Part shown: piece by piece, positions 18,938 through 27,654 of the stretch
Numbering within the stretch: position 1 is the stretch's first letter
Layout: each line of letters opens with the position of its first letter
DNA from: Neptunicella marina
GTDB taxonomy: Bacteria; Pseudomonadota; Gammaproteobacteria; Enterobacterales; Alteromonadaceae
Assembly (NCBI RefSeq): GCF_014270035.1
Contig: NZ_JACNEP010000004.1
Location: 124,001 to 188,000 of the forward strand
Direction of reading: 5' to 3'
Length of the DNA stretch: 64,000 bases
Translations under genes and position numbers: made by a program
Notes under the pieces: generated by a model
Seen by the model: only the letters and a program-made list of their open reading frames with translations
Told to the model about the DNA's origin: nothing
Databases searched by the model: none

Positions 18938-19061
18938 GCCTAACAAACAGCAGTACGAGAGCCAGGCAAAATACACCGGACAACAGGAATCAAAGGGGTC
19001 AGAGTTGTTGATATTATACCAAATCAATTACTCTGACCCTTTTGGTACTCAAGTGTTAGGC
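18938..19061 (+). other. attC-like recombination site
   Basis: 124-base segment bounded by GCCTAAC (18938-18944) and GTTAGGC (19055-19061), a perfect inverted pair fitting the integron core-site consensus RYYYAAC / GTTRRRY. Inside these, AGTAC (18952-18956, following AAACAGC) can pair with GTAC of GGTACTCAA near 19045-19050, giving R and L boxes as in an attC. The centre is filled by a REP-like palindrome. Length is similar to Vibrio cholerae repeats. It separates two unrelated hypothetical genes in the same orientation, as expected of cassettes. Confidence 0.6.
18991..19044. repeat. REP-like palindrome
   Basis: Two 24-base arms with four mismatches: the left arm begins CAAAGGGGTCAGAGT and the right arm ends ACTCTGACCCTTTTG, separated by about six bases. 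Sequences of the GGGGTCAGAGT type are familiar as dispersed palindromes in many proteobacteria, some near REP-associated transposases. No transposase is present here. Confidence 0.65.
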
Positions 19062-19093
19062 CAAGAATCTGAAATTTCTTTGCAGGAGGCAAT

Positions 19094-20215
19094 ATGGGGT
19101 TTTATTTAAGGAAAAGCATTAGCGTTGGTCCGTTTCGATTCAACCTATCTAAATCAGGAGTAGGTGTTTCTGCTGGTGTTAAAGGATTCAGAGTCGGAAC
19201 TGGTCCTAGAGGAAATTATGTTCATATCGGAGCTAAAGGACTTTACTATAGAACAACCATAACTAGCCCAAGTCAACGTAAAGGTTCTCAGAACACAAAT
19301 AAATATAGTCTCGACAGTGATCATGTTGTTTCGAACAGTTCTACACATGAGGTTTTAGAAGATATTGAGTCGGCTGATGTTAGCCAAATTGTGGATTCAT
19401 CTTCTGAAGAACTATTACAGGAGCTAAATAGCAAAAAGAAAAAAAACAGCTTTTGGCCTTTTGTCTTAGCATTGTTCCTATTTTTAGTTATTGTTTCATT
19501 TCGCGTACCATGGCCTTTATGGGCCAGTATTAGCATCTGTGTAGTTGGCTCACTATTAACTGGCGTTACATATAGTCGAGACCTACTAAATAAAACCACA
19601 GTATTGTTTTACGATTTTGACTCAGAAATGGAGTCTGCTTACTCTTCATTTCTGTCTGCCGCAGAAAAATTACAATCATGCTCAAAGAAGTGGCATATCG
19701 CCGCCTCTGGTCGTGTTTTGGATAAAAAATATCATGCAGGGGCCAGTGACTTAGTAAACAGAAATGAGACAACTATTTCTATTTCTGAGCCTCCTTTACT
19801 CAAGACAAATATCAAGTCTGTTGCTATTGGAGTTGGTCGCCAAACATTACATTTTTTTCCTGATAGAGTATTTGTTTTTGATTCCAATGGCGTCGGCGCA
19901 GTTAACTACAACGATTTAAATTTGAACGTAGAAAGGCAGCAGTTTATTGAAGATGGTAGTGTGCCTCGAGATGCAGACGTTGTGGGTCAAACTTGGAAAT
20001 ATGTCAATAAGTCCGGGGGGCCAGACCGCCGATTTAGAGATAATCATCAAATTCCAGTGTGTCTATACGAAAACATTGCGTTCACTAGTAATAGTGGGCT
20101 CAACGAATTAATTCAGCTTTCTTCCTGTGGTAACGCTCAATTATTTCAAAAAGCTATCTCTAAGGTGTCTCAGAGTTTGCCTAATGAAATCTCTAATAGT
20201 GAAAGTGTTGCCTAA
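19094..20215 (+). CDS. DUF4236-domain membrane protein
   Basis: 373 residues. The first 55 residues are the DUF4236 domain (SISVGPFRFNLSKSGVGVSA, then GNYVHIGAKGLYYR), a glycine-rich module of unknown function. Two membrane segments follow at about 116-157, then a roughly 200-residue cytoplasmic region. Start ATG 19094 follows a strong AGGAGG. The gene is clearly AT-rich compared with its neighbours. It begins 32 bases after an attC-like site, and its stop codon TAA is embedded in GCCTAAC (20210-20216), the usual cassette arrangement. Function unknown. Confidence 0.8.
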   Translation: MGFYLRKSISVGPFRFNLSKSGVGVSAGVKGFRVGTGPRGNYVHIGAKGLYYRTTITSPSQRKGSQNTNKYSLDSDHVVSNSSTHEVLEDIESADVSQIVDSSSEELLQELNSKKKKNSFWPFVLALFLFLVIVSFRVPWPLWASISICVVGSLLTGVTYSRDLLNKTTVLFYDFDSEMESAYSSFLSAAEKLQSCSKKWHIAASGRVLDKKYHAGASDLVNRNETTISISEPPLLKTNIKSVAIGVGRQTLHFFPDRVFVFDSNGVGAVNYNDLNLNVERQQFIEDGSVPRDADVVGQTWKYVNKSGGPDRRFRDNHQIPVCLYENIAFTSNSGLNELIQLSSCGNAQLFQKAISKVSQSLPNEISNSESVA

Positions 20216-20240
20216 CAAACACACGTATGTCCTGATCAAG
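20210..20240 (+). other. attC-like 5' half-site
   Basis: GCCTAACAAACA at 20210-20221 repeats the first 12 bases of the attC-like site at 18938 exactly, and contains the stop codon of the DUF4236 gene. No matching GTTRRRY follows before the next gene at 20282, so the site appears decayed or truncated. Confidence 0.5.
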
Positions 20241-20281
20241 AGAACAATTGGAGTCTGTGTCAATCAAATGAAAGAAAATAA

Positions 20282-20683
20282 ATGAGCCTGTCATTGCATA
20301 TCGATTTTAATGGAAATTGTCAGCAGGCGTTTGAATTCTATGCTGCGAATTTGCAGGGAAAAATCGGCACTATGTTGCAGGTAAAAGACTCACCCTTAGC
20401 GCAGCAGGAATCGAGTGAATGGCAGGATAAAATTGTGCATGCCAATATAAATATTCACAATATTGAGTTGGCCGGTGCTGATGTAAAGCCTAAGCAATAT
20501 CACAAACCACGCGGGTTTTATTTGTTACTTGGATTAACTTCGGAGTCGGCGGTTAAGGATATATATAATAAGCTGGCAGAGCACGGTGAAGTCATTTTAC
20601 CGCCGCAGAAAACATTCTGGTCACCTTGTTATGCGATTGTGACAGACCGTTTTGCTGTGCCATGGAAATTAAATTGCAGTTAA
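20282..20683 (+). CDS. VOC/PhnB-like protein
   Basis: 133-residue member of the vicinal-oxygen-chelate superfamily, PhnB branch. The N-terminus LHIDFNGNCQQAFEFYAANL and the C-terminal FWSPCYAIVTDRFAVPWKL (usual form WG..Y...DPFG..W) are diagnostic. The metal ligands of true glyoxalases are poorly conserved and the usual glycine-rich end is shortened, so the activity is uncertain; related proteins are often annotated as glyoxalase or 3-demethylubiquinone methyltransferase-like without proof. It lies 20 bases before an FMN reductase gene and probably shares its transcript. Confidence 0.78.
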   Translation: MSLSLHIDFNGNCQQAFEFYAANLQGKIGTMLQVKDSPLAQQESSEWQDKIVHANINIHNIELAGADVKPKQYHKPRGFYLLLGLTSESAVKDIYNKLAEHGEVILPPQKTFWSPCYAIVTDRFAVPWKLNCS

Positions 20684-20703
20684 AGGATAAGTAAAAGATC
20701 ATT

Positions 20704-21258
20704 ATGAAATTACTCGCGATTTCCGGAAGTGCAAGACTAGCCTCGACCAATACTGCTTTGTTACAGGGACTGAAAAAGCGGGCTCCCGAAGGCGTTGAAT
20801 TGCAGGTTTTTCAGCAATTACATTTACTGCCGGTTTTCTCACCTGATTTGGAAGGCGCGGAAACACCCGCCTCGGTTGAGGATTTCGTTGCGCTCGTTGC
20901 ACAAGCTGATGGCATTATTATCTGCAGTCCTGAATATGTGCGGGCTATTCCAGGCGGTCTGAAAAATGCGATTGACTGGCTGGTCTCGCGCTTTGAAGTT
21001 ATCGGAAAACCAGTGGTGTTGGCTCATGCATCTCATCGTGGTGATGATATGCTGGCGTCGCTGAGGCTGGTGCTATCAACCGTCAGTGAACAGTTTCAGG
21101 AGCAGATTTTTCTGAAAATACCGTTAGTTGGCAAGTCACCAGCAGATATTGAAACCTTGCTGCACTTACCTGAGAGTGAGTCGCAAATATCGGCGTTTTT
21201 AAACGCGTTTATTGAAGCTGTGAATCACTGCAATGTGCTGGAAACACAGGGTTTGTAA
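20704..21258 (+). CDS. NADPH-dependent FMN reductase-like flavoprotein
   Basis: 184-residue flavodoxin-fold oxidoreductase. The FMN phosphate loop SGSARLASTNTALL is at residues 6-19, and the second flavin-contact motif SPEYVRAIPGGLKNAIDWL at about 78-96 is the family signature of NAD(P)H-dependent FMN/quinone reductases. Soluble, probably a dimer or tetramer. Transcribed with the VOC gene before it. The physiological acceptor (quinone, chromate, azo compound) cannot be told from sequence. Confidence 0.87.
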   Translation: MKLLAISGSARLASTNTALLQGLKKRAPEGVELQVFQQLHLLPVFSPDLEGAETPASVEDFVALVAQADGIIICSPEYVRAIPGGLKNAIDWLVSRFEVIGKPVVLAHASHRGDDMLASLRLVLSTVSEQFQEQIFLKIPLVGKSPADIETLLHLPESESQISAFLNAFIEAVNHCNVLETQGL

Positions 21259-21408
21259 TCTACTAAGCGAAATAGCTTTAGTTCTTTAAATACTCATGCC
21301 ATTTTTTTGCCAAAACCAGTCTGCTACATGTTGCTATATCTTCAAAAACTAAACACCGTATACTGCTGTTTTTATTATTAAAAATCGCCATCAATTAAAA
21401 GGGTTAAC

Positions 21409-21897
21409 ATGAAAAAGGGACATGCGTTGTTTGCTGTGTCAGCGCTTTTAACCAGTCAGTTTGCTATGGCTAATGTTGTGGATTCTGGAGCAGAAATACG
21501 TGAACTGGTCGAGACATTCCGAATTAGTATTATCAACAAAGATAAGGCGGTGTTTAGCTCGTTATTTTTTAGCGACAACATTCCCTTTGTCGCGGTTTTT
21601 AGCGATGAAATGCTAAGTCAAAAGCGTCAGCAAAAACCAAATTATCCGGCGGTGGTCGATTTTGGCAAGTTTGGCCCGCCGGTCAAAATGTTGTCCGACG
21701 ATGCAGAGCAGGAAGAAAAAATGTGGAATATTAAGGTGCAAACCGATGGTTACCTTGCCAGCGTGCACTTTGATTACAGCGACCATGAAAACGGTAAAAA
21801 GAAAGCCTTTGGTACTGAGTCATGGAGTTTGGTAAAGGTGGATACTGAGTGGAAAATTACCTCGGTTTCTTTCACCGTTACCGAAGTTACCGATTAA
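21409..21897 (+). CDS. Exported NTF2-like hypothetical protein
   Basis: 162 residues with a signal peptide (cleavage near AMA/N22). The mature part resembles SnoaL/NTF2-like folds: an initial helix with IRELVETFRISIINKDKAVF, then strands including WNIKVQTDGYLASVHFDY and SWSLVKVDTEWKITSVSF. No catalytic residues stand out. Preceded by AAGGG and a 150-base AT-rich gap. Divided from the LysR gene (convergent) by 21 bases. Function unknown. Confidence 0.7.
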   Translation: MKKGHALFAVSALLTSQFAMANVVDSGAEIRELVETFRISIINKDKAVFSSLFFSDNIPFVAVFSDEMLSQKRQQKPNYPAVVDFGKFGPPVKMLSDDAEQEEKMWNIKVQTDGYLASVHFDYSDHENGKKKAFGTESWSLVKVDTEWKITSVSFTVTEVTD

Positions 21898-21918
21898 CAA
21901 CGTGACGGCGTGAAAGGA

Positions 21919-22824
21919 CTAAAACATGCCTGTATCAGCAATATTGTGTTTTAGATGATCTAAAAACAATCTTGTTTTTTCGGGAATAAAATCCAGATTG
22001 GTATACAGGGCCACCAGGTCTGCTCTTGGTCCACTGAACTGGGGGACAACCCGTTGTAATAATCCCTGTTCCAGGTAGGTTTTCATAAAGATATTGGGTG
22101 CGAAGAACATGCCCGTTCCTGAAATCGCGTTTTGAAACAGCGCTTCAGTATTGTCCGATATAAAAACGGCTTTTTTCAGCTTGACCTTTTGACCATCGGA
22201 TAAGGTGAAATAACCCTTGCGGTACATGGCAAGCGACAATACAAAAGGGCAGGCTTCCAGTTGCGTCATGGTTTCAACCTGACCAAAACGTTTTATAAAA
22301 GCGGGAGCTGCGTAAAAGCCTATCTCATAACTTGCCAGGCGAACCCGCCGAAAACTTAGCGAGTCAATTTCATAATTACTGGTGGTAATGGTGATGTCAT
22401 TATTCGAGTTGGGCGGCGCACCAATGGGAAGCACGTCCAGTTCAACCTGAACATCGGGATAGGTGGCAAGAAATGCAGGCAAACAGCCACTGACGACTTT
22501 AGAGCCAATTAAAGTATTTGCGCCTATTCGAAGCCAGCCTTTAGGTTGATCGGTTAATTGCTGAAGCGACTGAATGGTGTCATCAATTTCAGTTAATAAA
22601 TGCCGCATTTTTTGCGCGTACATTTTTCCACTGGTGGTTAAATTTACATTACGTGTTGTTCGTACCAGCAGGCTGCTATTCAACTGAGATTCCAGAAAAC
22701 GCACTTTTTTACTGATATTGGACGCTGATACCCCCATTTTAGACGCAGCTGCACTAAAACTATTATGTTGAGCGACCAGTAAAAAGGCTTTGGTACAGTC
22801 CAGAAAATCCACAATTAATTCCAT
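21919..22824 (-). CDS. LysR-family regulator
   Basis: 301 residues. N-terminal winged helix-turn-helix (FSAAASKMGVSASNISKKVRFLESQL at about 22-47 contains the recognition helix) and a C-terminal effector-binding domain. It is transcribed away from the GNAT/PdxH-like pair, with 90 bases between starts, so it probably controls that pair. ATG 22824. The effector is unknown. Confidence 0.87.
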   Translation of the reverse strand: MELIVDFLDCTKAFLLVAQHNSFSAAASKMGVSASNISKKVRFLESQLNSSLLVRTTRNVNLTTSGKMYAQKMRHLLTEIDDTIQSLQQLTDQPKGWLRIGANTLIGSKVVSGCLPAFLATYPDVQVELDVLPIGAPPNSNNDITITTSNYEIDSLSFRRVRLASYEIGFYAAPAFIKRFGQVETMTQLEACPFVLSLAMYRKGYFTLSDGQKVKLKKAVFISDNTEALFQNAISGTGMFFAPNIFMKTYLEQGLLQRVVPQFSGPRADLVALYTNLDFIPEKTRLFLDHLKHNIADTGMF

Positions 22825-22914
22825 TTTGGAAAAAAAGCATTTCGATATTGTCTATTTATAAAATTATTTTCAAGTTTTAACATGATTTCAGTGAATTTAA
22901 GGACATAACTGCTT

Positions 22915-23457
22915 ATGACTGCTCCCTTGTTAAACCCTGTTATTAAACTTTTGGACTTGAGTGATTATCGGGCGTTTTTTGATTTGATTGACAGTAACCG
23001 CGACAGGCTGCTGGATTTTTTTGCTGGTACCTGTAAGCGCACAAACAGTTTGGAAGACACCGAGCAATATTGCGTGGAGATAAAATACAAAATACAGCAA
23101 CAGAGCTATTTCCCGTTTATGTTACAACGGCCCGATAGTGGTGAATTTATTGGTTTTATCGATATAAAAAACATTGATTGGCACACAAATACCGCAGAAG
23201 TTGGTTATTTTATTGATGGTAAGGCCGAAGGTGCAGGTTTGATGGTTCAGGCGGTGCAGCAAGTTTTTTTATGGTTAAGCCAGCATACCAGCTTAAAACA
23301 CATTTATTGTCGGATACATGAATCCAATCAACGCAGCCTGGCGTTGGCGCAAAAACTCGGTTTTAAATTCGAGTGCATATTGCCCGGGAGCTACGTTAAT
23401 TCACGTGGTGAAACAATTGATCTTAATAAATTTATAACTCACCTGAAGGAAGGTTAA
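22915..23457 (+). CDS. GNAT N-acetyltransferase, RimL-like
   Basis: 180-residue acetyl-CoA-dependent acyltransferase of the RimL/RimJ group. Seen: FIGFIDIKNIDWHTNTAEVG (beta 4), an unusual acetyl-CoA loop DGKAEGAGLMVQAV in place of the normal QGKGLATEA pattern, and the C-terminal IHESNQRSLALAQKLGFKFE typical of the family. Its stop overlaps the next start as TAATG, so it is translationally coupled to a PNP-oxidase-like gene. Substrate not predictable. Confidence 0.83.
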   Translation: MTAPLLNPVIKLLDLSDYRAFFDLIDSNRDRLLDFFAGTCKRTNSLEDTEQYCVEIKYKIQQQSYFPFMLQRPDSGEFIGFIDIKNIDWHTNTAEVGYFIDGKAEGAGLMVQAVQQVFLWLSQHTSLKHIYCRIHESNQRSLALAQKLGFKFECILPGSYVNSRGETIDLNKFITHLKEG

Positions 23458-24050
23458 TGAGTAAAACCGTAACTGAAAATCCATTGGAAAAATTTAACCA
23501 TTATTGGGACAAAGCGAAACAACACTCTCCGTTATCTCAGAAAAGTGCCGTCAATATTAGCACTGTTGATCCACAGGGTTTCCCACAAAGCCGGTTTGTT
23601 GATTTAAAAGAAGTGCATAAACAAGGGCTGGTATTTTGTACCCGTTTTGATTCCAGCAAGGGCAAAGACATTGAACTCAATAACAAAGTTGCGCTTACTG
23701 CGTGGTGGGACCATATCGGCATACAAATTCGGGTGAGTGGTGTTGCGCACAAAACCTCGGTACAAGCATCTGACCAATACTGGAATAGCCGCAGCCAAAG
23801 CGCCAGAGTTATCAGTATATTGTCGAAACAAAGCCATGTTTTAGATGATCCACACGCGTTGTATGAGCAAGTGGACAACGAACTGGCATCGAATCCCGGG
23901 CGGGAACTAGCAAGGCCGGATAACTGGGGCGGGTATTTAATTGAACCTGTTAAGGTCGAGTTTTTAACCTTTAAAAAATCGCGGCTTCACGTAAGAGAAT
24001 TGTTTACTAAGACGCAACAAACCTGGTCATATTGTTTGTTACACCCTTAA
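23457..24050 (+). CDS. Pyridoxamine 5'-phosphate oxidase-like flavoprotein
   Basis: 197 residues with the FMN-binding split-barrel fold of PdxH: QGFPQSRFVDLKEVHKQGLV, then CTRFDSSKGKDIELNNKVAL, IQIRVSGVAHK and a C-terminal dimerisation part WGGYLIEPVKVEFL ahead of a shortened tail. The order of motifs is that of PdxH, but sequence around the substrate site diverges, so it may act on another substrate. Overlaps the GNAT gene by one base and is probably controlled by the divergent LysR protein. Confidence 0.8.
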   Translation: MSKTVTENPLEKFNHYWDKAKQHSPLSQKSAVNISTVDPQGFPQSRFVDLKEVHKQGLVFCTRFDSSKGKDIELNNKVALTAWWDHIGIQIRVSGVAHKTSVQASDQYWNSRSQSARVISILSKQSHVLDDPHALYEQVDNELASNPGRELARPDNWGGYLIEPVKVEFLTFKKSRLHVRELFTKTQQTWSYCLLHP

Positions 24051-24102
24051 AAGTTCAGCACTGTTATATCTGCAACAAAACTTGAGCTGATTCAGGTTTG
24101 AT

Positions 24103-24987
24103 TCAGACCGTTTTTATAAACTCAATAAATGCTTTCACCTTTGGGGTATGTTGCATTTTGCCGTGATAAACCGCGTAAATATGTTGCTCACCCCAGTTAT
24201 ATTCCGGCAGCACCTGAACCAGTTTATGGTTTTTGAGTTCCTTCTCAATCTGGTAATCAAACAAACGCGCAATGCCCATGCCTTGCATACATAGTTGTTT
24301 TAAACTGCTGTAACTGTTGCAGGCAATATTACCTGTGGTGGTGACGGACAGGTGGTGTTTTCCCTTTGTGCAATCCCAGTTACTTAAGCGTTTATTGTGC
24401 TGAAAATGCAAGCAAGGCAGTTGTTCAAGTTGTTCGGGATTAATTGGTTGCGGCAGGTTGCAAATAAAATCCGGTGAGGCAACCAGAATACGTTTAGCTG
24501 ACATTAATAACTTGCTGGTCAGGTTTGAATCTTCCAGATGGTGGCTGCTGCGCAGCGCAATATCGATTTGTTGGGATGGCAGAGGGACCAGATCATTAGT
24601 GAGCAACATGTCTATATTCAGTTTTGGGTATTGTTGGCAAAAAGCGGCTATATGCTGATTACTTAGATACTCGCCCACTGCCGGTGTGGCGGTAATGTGC
24701 AGTGTACCCTCAGGTTCGGCCTGATCATTGCGTATCGTCGCCAGCATTGCATCGATGCTGGCAAGTTGCTCTGTGGCCTGTTTATATAGTTTCAGGCCTG
24801 CATCGGATGTTTCCATCAAGCGTGTGGAACGATTTAACAAACGCTTATTCAGCAGAGATTCCAAACGCGATACTGCTTTGCTGATAGCGGGTGTTTGTAC
24901 ATGTAATTTTTCTGCTGCCTGCGTAAAACTGCCCTGTTCAACCACGGTACAAAATACTCTAAGCAAATAAATGAGTTCTTTATCCAT
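24103..24987 (-). CDS. LysR-family regulator
   Basis: 294 residues. N-terminal DNA-binding domain (SFTQAAEKLHVQTPAISKAVSRLE) and a CrgA-type effector domain (PEGTLHITATPAVGEYL, IDIALRSSHHLEDSNLTSKL). It faces away from the NHL-repeat gene that starts 97 bases upstream of it and is its most likely target. Confidence 0.87.
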   Translation of the reverse strand: MDKELIYLLRVFCTVVEQGSFTQAAEKLHVQTPAISKAVSRLESLLNKRLLNRSTRLMETSDAGLKLYKQATEQLASIDAMLATIRNDQAEPEGTLHITATPAVGEYLSNQHIAAFCQQYPKLNIDMLLTNDLVPLPSQQIDIALRSSHHLEDSNLTSKLLMSAKRILVASPDFICNLPQPINPEQLEQLPCLHFQHNKRLSNWDCTKGKHHLSVTTTGNIACNSYSSLKQLCMQGMGIARLFDYQIEKELKNHKLVQVLPEYNWGEQHIYAVYHGKMQHTPKVKAFIEFIKTV

Positions 24988-25083
24988 TGTTTCTTTTTGG
25001 GAAAATATAACTTTCCATAAATGCTGTTATTTGGAAAGTATAATGCAGTCACAATGCTCGCCTCAACTATCGAGGAAAGTATT

Positions 25084-26037
25084 ATGCAATTCAATAAATC
25101 AACACTTACGCTCATATCGGTGCGACATTCGTTGCTGTATCTATTGCTCAGTTTGTTATTGCTTGGCGTTAGCGCAATATCCCAGGCCGGTGTGGTAGAC
25201 ACCAACCGCGCTAAAATTATTAACCTGACTTTGCCTGACAACTGGTATTTAGGAGAAGTAGCCGGGCTGGAATTTACCCGCAATGGTGACATGGTGGTAT
25301 TCAACCGGGGCTTGCATCCGTTACTGGTGTTCAGCAAAGAAGGGAAATTTAAGCGTGAATTAGGCTTAGGATTATTTAAGGTGCCCCATGGCTTATTTGT
25401 GGATAAACAGGATTATATCTGGACCACAGATCAGGAAACCCATCAGGTGCTTAAATTTGACCAACAGGGCAAAATTAAACTGATTTTAGGGCGAAAAGAC
25501 TCCCCCGGTTCAGGCTGGTTTGATAACGGCTATCAGCTTAATTTATTCAATGCCCCCAGTGACGTGGCTCTGGACAGTAAGGGCAATATTTATGTGGCCG
25601 ATGGTGATAACTATCGCATTGTGAAATTTGATCCAAGCGGTAATTTGCTATCGAGCTGGGGCGAAAAAGGGGAGACCGCAGGTAAATTTAATTTCCCGCA
25701 CTCCTTGCTGTTTGATGCGGAAGATCGTTTGTATGTTACCGATCGTCAAAATGGCAGGATCCAGATTTTTAATACCGATGGTCAGTTTTTAACCCAGTGG
25801 AACGATATTGGTTACCCCTACGAGCTGGAGCGCTACGATGATAAAACTTTTATTATCACCGATGCTCGTAGTGGTGAAATCAATAAAATTAATTTGCAAG
25901 GTAAGGTGATAGAAAAGTTTGGCCGCTGGGGTAAAGGTTTGTCTGAGTTTGGTTTCCCACATGGTTTGGCGGTAGATAAAAGTGGTACTGTTTACGTGGG
26001 TGAATTACTTAACTGGCGGGTTCAGACTTACCACTAG
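25084..26037 (+). CDS. Exported NHL-repeat beta-propeller protein
   Basis: 317 residues with a signal peptide (hydrophobic core YLLLSLLLLGVSAISQA, cleavage near residue 36). The rest is a six-bladed NHL propeller: repeats such as NAPSDVALDSKGNIYVADGD, FNFPHSLLFDAEDRLYVTDR and FGFPHGLAVDKSGTVYVGE recur about every 45-50 residues. Such proteins bind ligands or act as lactonase/peptidylglycine-like enzymes; no catalytic set is evident. I chose ATG 25084 because AGGAAAG sits before it; an in-frame ATG at 25021 would give an implausible N-terminus. Divergent from a LysR gene. Confidence 0.82.
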   Translation: MQFNKSTLTLISVRHSLLYLLLSLLLLGVSAISQAGVVDTNRAKIINLTLPDNWYLGEVAGLEFTRNGDMVVFNRGLHPLLVFSKEGKFKRELGLGLFKVPHGLFVDKQDYIWTTDQETHQVLKFDQQGKIKLILGRKDSPGSGWFDNGYQLNLFNAPSDVALDSKGNIYVADGDNYRIVKFDPSGNLLSSWGEKGETAGKFNFPHSLLFDAEDRLYVTDRQNGRIQIFNTDGQFLTQWNDIGYPYELERYDDKTFIITDARSGEINKINLQGKVIEKFGRWGKGLSEFGFPHGLAVDKSGTVYVGELLNWRVQTYH

Positions 26038-26186
26038 AACATGAGTCTTTGTTAAAAAGCGGATTGCAAACACCTGTAGTTATTATGGCCTTTCATCCGC
26101 TAATTTGCTGTTTTTATTGTAAAAACATGTCAAGGTACTGATTGTTTAGTCCTGTTTTAACCTTATGAGCATTTAAGTAGGTGCAA

Positions 26187-26438
26187 ATGGATTTGCTTAC
26201 GCTTAATCCTTTAATTATGTTGTTGGCTTTCTCATTGGTGTCTTTCCGCAGATGGAAAAATCCGGTGAATAGCGAAGCCGTGTTTATGGTGTGTATGGGC
26301 TGGGCAGCTATTGCGGTGTTGAGTTTGTCAGGCGGCATCATGTTGTTTGTGGTTCGTGACTACGTAGTGGCCATTTTTTTATTGCTACTATCTCCGGCAG
26401 CGGCCTACGTGGCAACACGCTTTAGGGATTTAAATTAA
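26187..26438 (+). CDS. Small hypothetical membrane protein
   Basis: 83 residues with three hydrophobic stretches (LNPLIMLLAFSLVSF, AVFMVCMGWAAIAVLSLSGG, VVAIFLLLLSPAAAYVA), so almost entirely membrane-embedded. ATG 26187 has AGG a few bases before it. I do not recognise a family. It stands alone between the NHL gene and a convergent nitronate monooxygenase gene. Confidence 0.6.
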   Translation: MDLLTLNPLIMLLAFSLVSFRRWKNPVNSEAVFMVCMGWAAIAVLSLSGGIMLFVVRDYVVAIFLLLLSPAAAYVATRFRDLN

Positions 26439-26496
26439 GTTATCGCTACCTCGCTAATGTTAAAACCATAAGGCATTGTTCGTGCCTTGAAGCGGT

Positions 26497-27552
26497 TTAA
26501 TCTGCTCGTGCCATTTGTGCTACCAGTTGTTTAACCAATTCGGCCGCAGGCATAGCTTGTGCCAGTGGTGCGCCTTGGCCTGCCCATTGTGCCGAATAAC
26601 TATCGTCATTGTGTTGAATCGCTGTGGCTGCGAGTTTTTTGGCTGCGCTGTAGGCAATTGGATAATCGGCAATGTCGGGGCGGTTTAGGTCATCATCCAG
26701 ATACAAACGATTAACCATTCCGCGTGCCGGGCGGCCAGATATGCAGCTGGTAAATTGCGTATTTGCCGCCGCCGGGCTTTGCAGTTTTTGCCGATAAGCA
26801 GAATTAGCAGCTGATTCAGGGCACAAAATAAAAGCGGTGCCTAGTTGTGCGCCCGCTACGCCCATTTGCATTAAACGCGTAATCTGTTGGCCTTGCATAA
26901 TGCCACCTGCGGCGATAACCGGGATTGAACTAGCGGGTAATAGTTGGGTAAGTAGCTCATTAAGCGGCTGCATGGTATCTGGCTCGCTAGGATCAAACAT
27001 GCCTCGGTGGCCTCCGGCTTCGGCACCTTGCGCTACCACTGCATCTACGCCAGCCTGTTCAGCGGCGCTCAGCTCGTTGATATTAGTTACGCAGGCCAGT
27101 ACCACAATGCCAGCTTGTTGTAGTTGCTGAATATTGGCGACGGAGGCTAAACCAAAATGAAAACTGACTACTGAGGGTTTTAATTCAAGCAGCAGTTCCA
27201 ACATAGCTGGAGACTCAACAAAACTAGCATAAGCCGCATTGATGGTGCTTGGAACTGGCAAATTTAAACGAGCAAAATGAGGGGCCAAATAGGCCAACCA
27301 GTTGGCTTCTTGCTCTCTATTGGCTACCGCGGGGCGATGACAAAACAAATTAACGTTAAACGGGCGTGAGGTTAATTGGCGGGTGGCCAATATCATCTCG
27401 CGTGCTTGTGTTAGCGAACTTGCGCCAATGCCAATTGAGCCGAGGGCGCCTGCATTACTGACTGCGGCCGCCAGCGTTGGGGTCGATACGCCCACCATCG
27501 GTGCTTGAATAATAGGATAGGTAATATTAAGTAATTGGCAGAGGGTTTTCAC
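26497..27552 (-). CDS. Nitronate monooxygenase (2-nitropropane dioxygenase family)
   Basis: FMN-dependent TIM-barrel enzyme of about 351 residues that oxidises propionate-3-nitronate and similar nitronates. Seen: [14 protein letters not shown] at the N-terminus, [12 protein letters not shown], the conserved [13 protein letters not shown] with the catalytic His, and [14 protein letters not shown] for phosphate binding of FMN. I place the start at GTG 27552, which is preceded by AGGAG at 7 bases; an upstream TTG at 27576 is in frame but lacks a ribosome site. The gene stands alone on the minus strand. Confidence 0.87.
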   Translation of the reverse strand: MKTLCQLLNITYPIIQAPMVGVSTPTLAAAVSNAGALGSIGIGASSLTQAREMILATRQLTSRPFNVNLFCHRPAVANREQEANWLAYLAPHFARLNLPVPSTINAAYASFVESPAMLELLLELKPSVVSFHFGLASVANIQQLQQAGIVVLACVTNINELSAAEQAGVDAVVAQGAEAGGHRGMFDPSEPDTMQPLNELLTQLLPASSIPVIAAGGIMQGQQITRLMQMGVAGAQLGTAFILCPESAANSAYRQKLQSPAAANTQFTSCISGRPARGMVNRLYLDDDLNRPDIADYPIAYSAAKKLAATAIQHNDDSYSAQWAGQGAPLAQAMPAAELVKQLVAQMARAD

Positions 27553-27654
27553 AAACTGGCTCCTCACGAGGGACAACGGCGAGATAGGAAGAACAGTTTA
27601 CTCGCCTAAGTAGCGGATCTCCATCCGCAATCCTATTTGATTTTTATTGCAAAT

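Noticed and set aside
18938-19061. Reading the palindrome as part of a REP-associated transposase element
   Set aside because: No Y1 transposase frame lies nearby; only the palindrome is present.
27611-27626. GCGGAT/ATCCGC hairpin as terminator of the AraC gene
   Set aside because: No T-run follows on the minus strand; the stem is only 6 bp.
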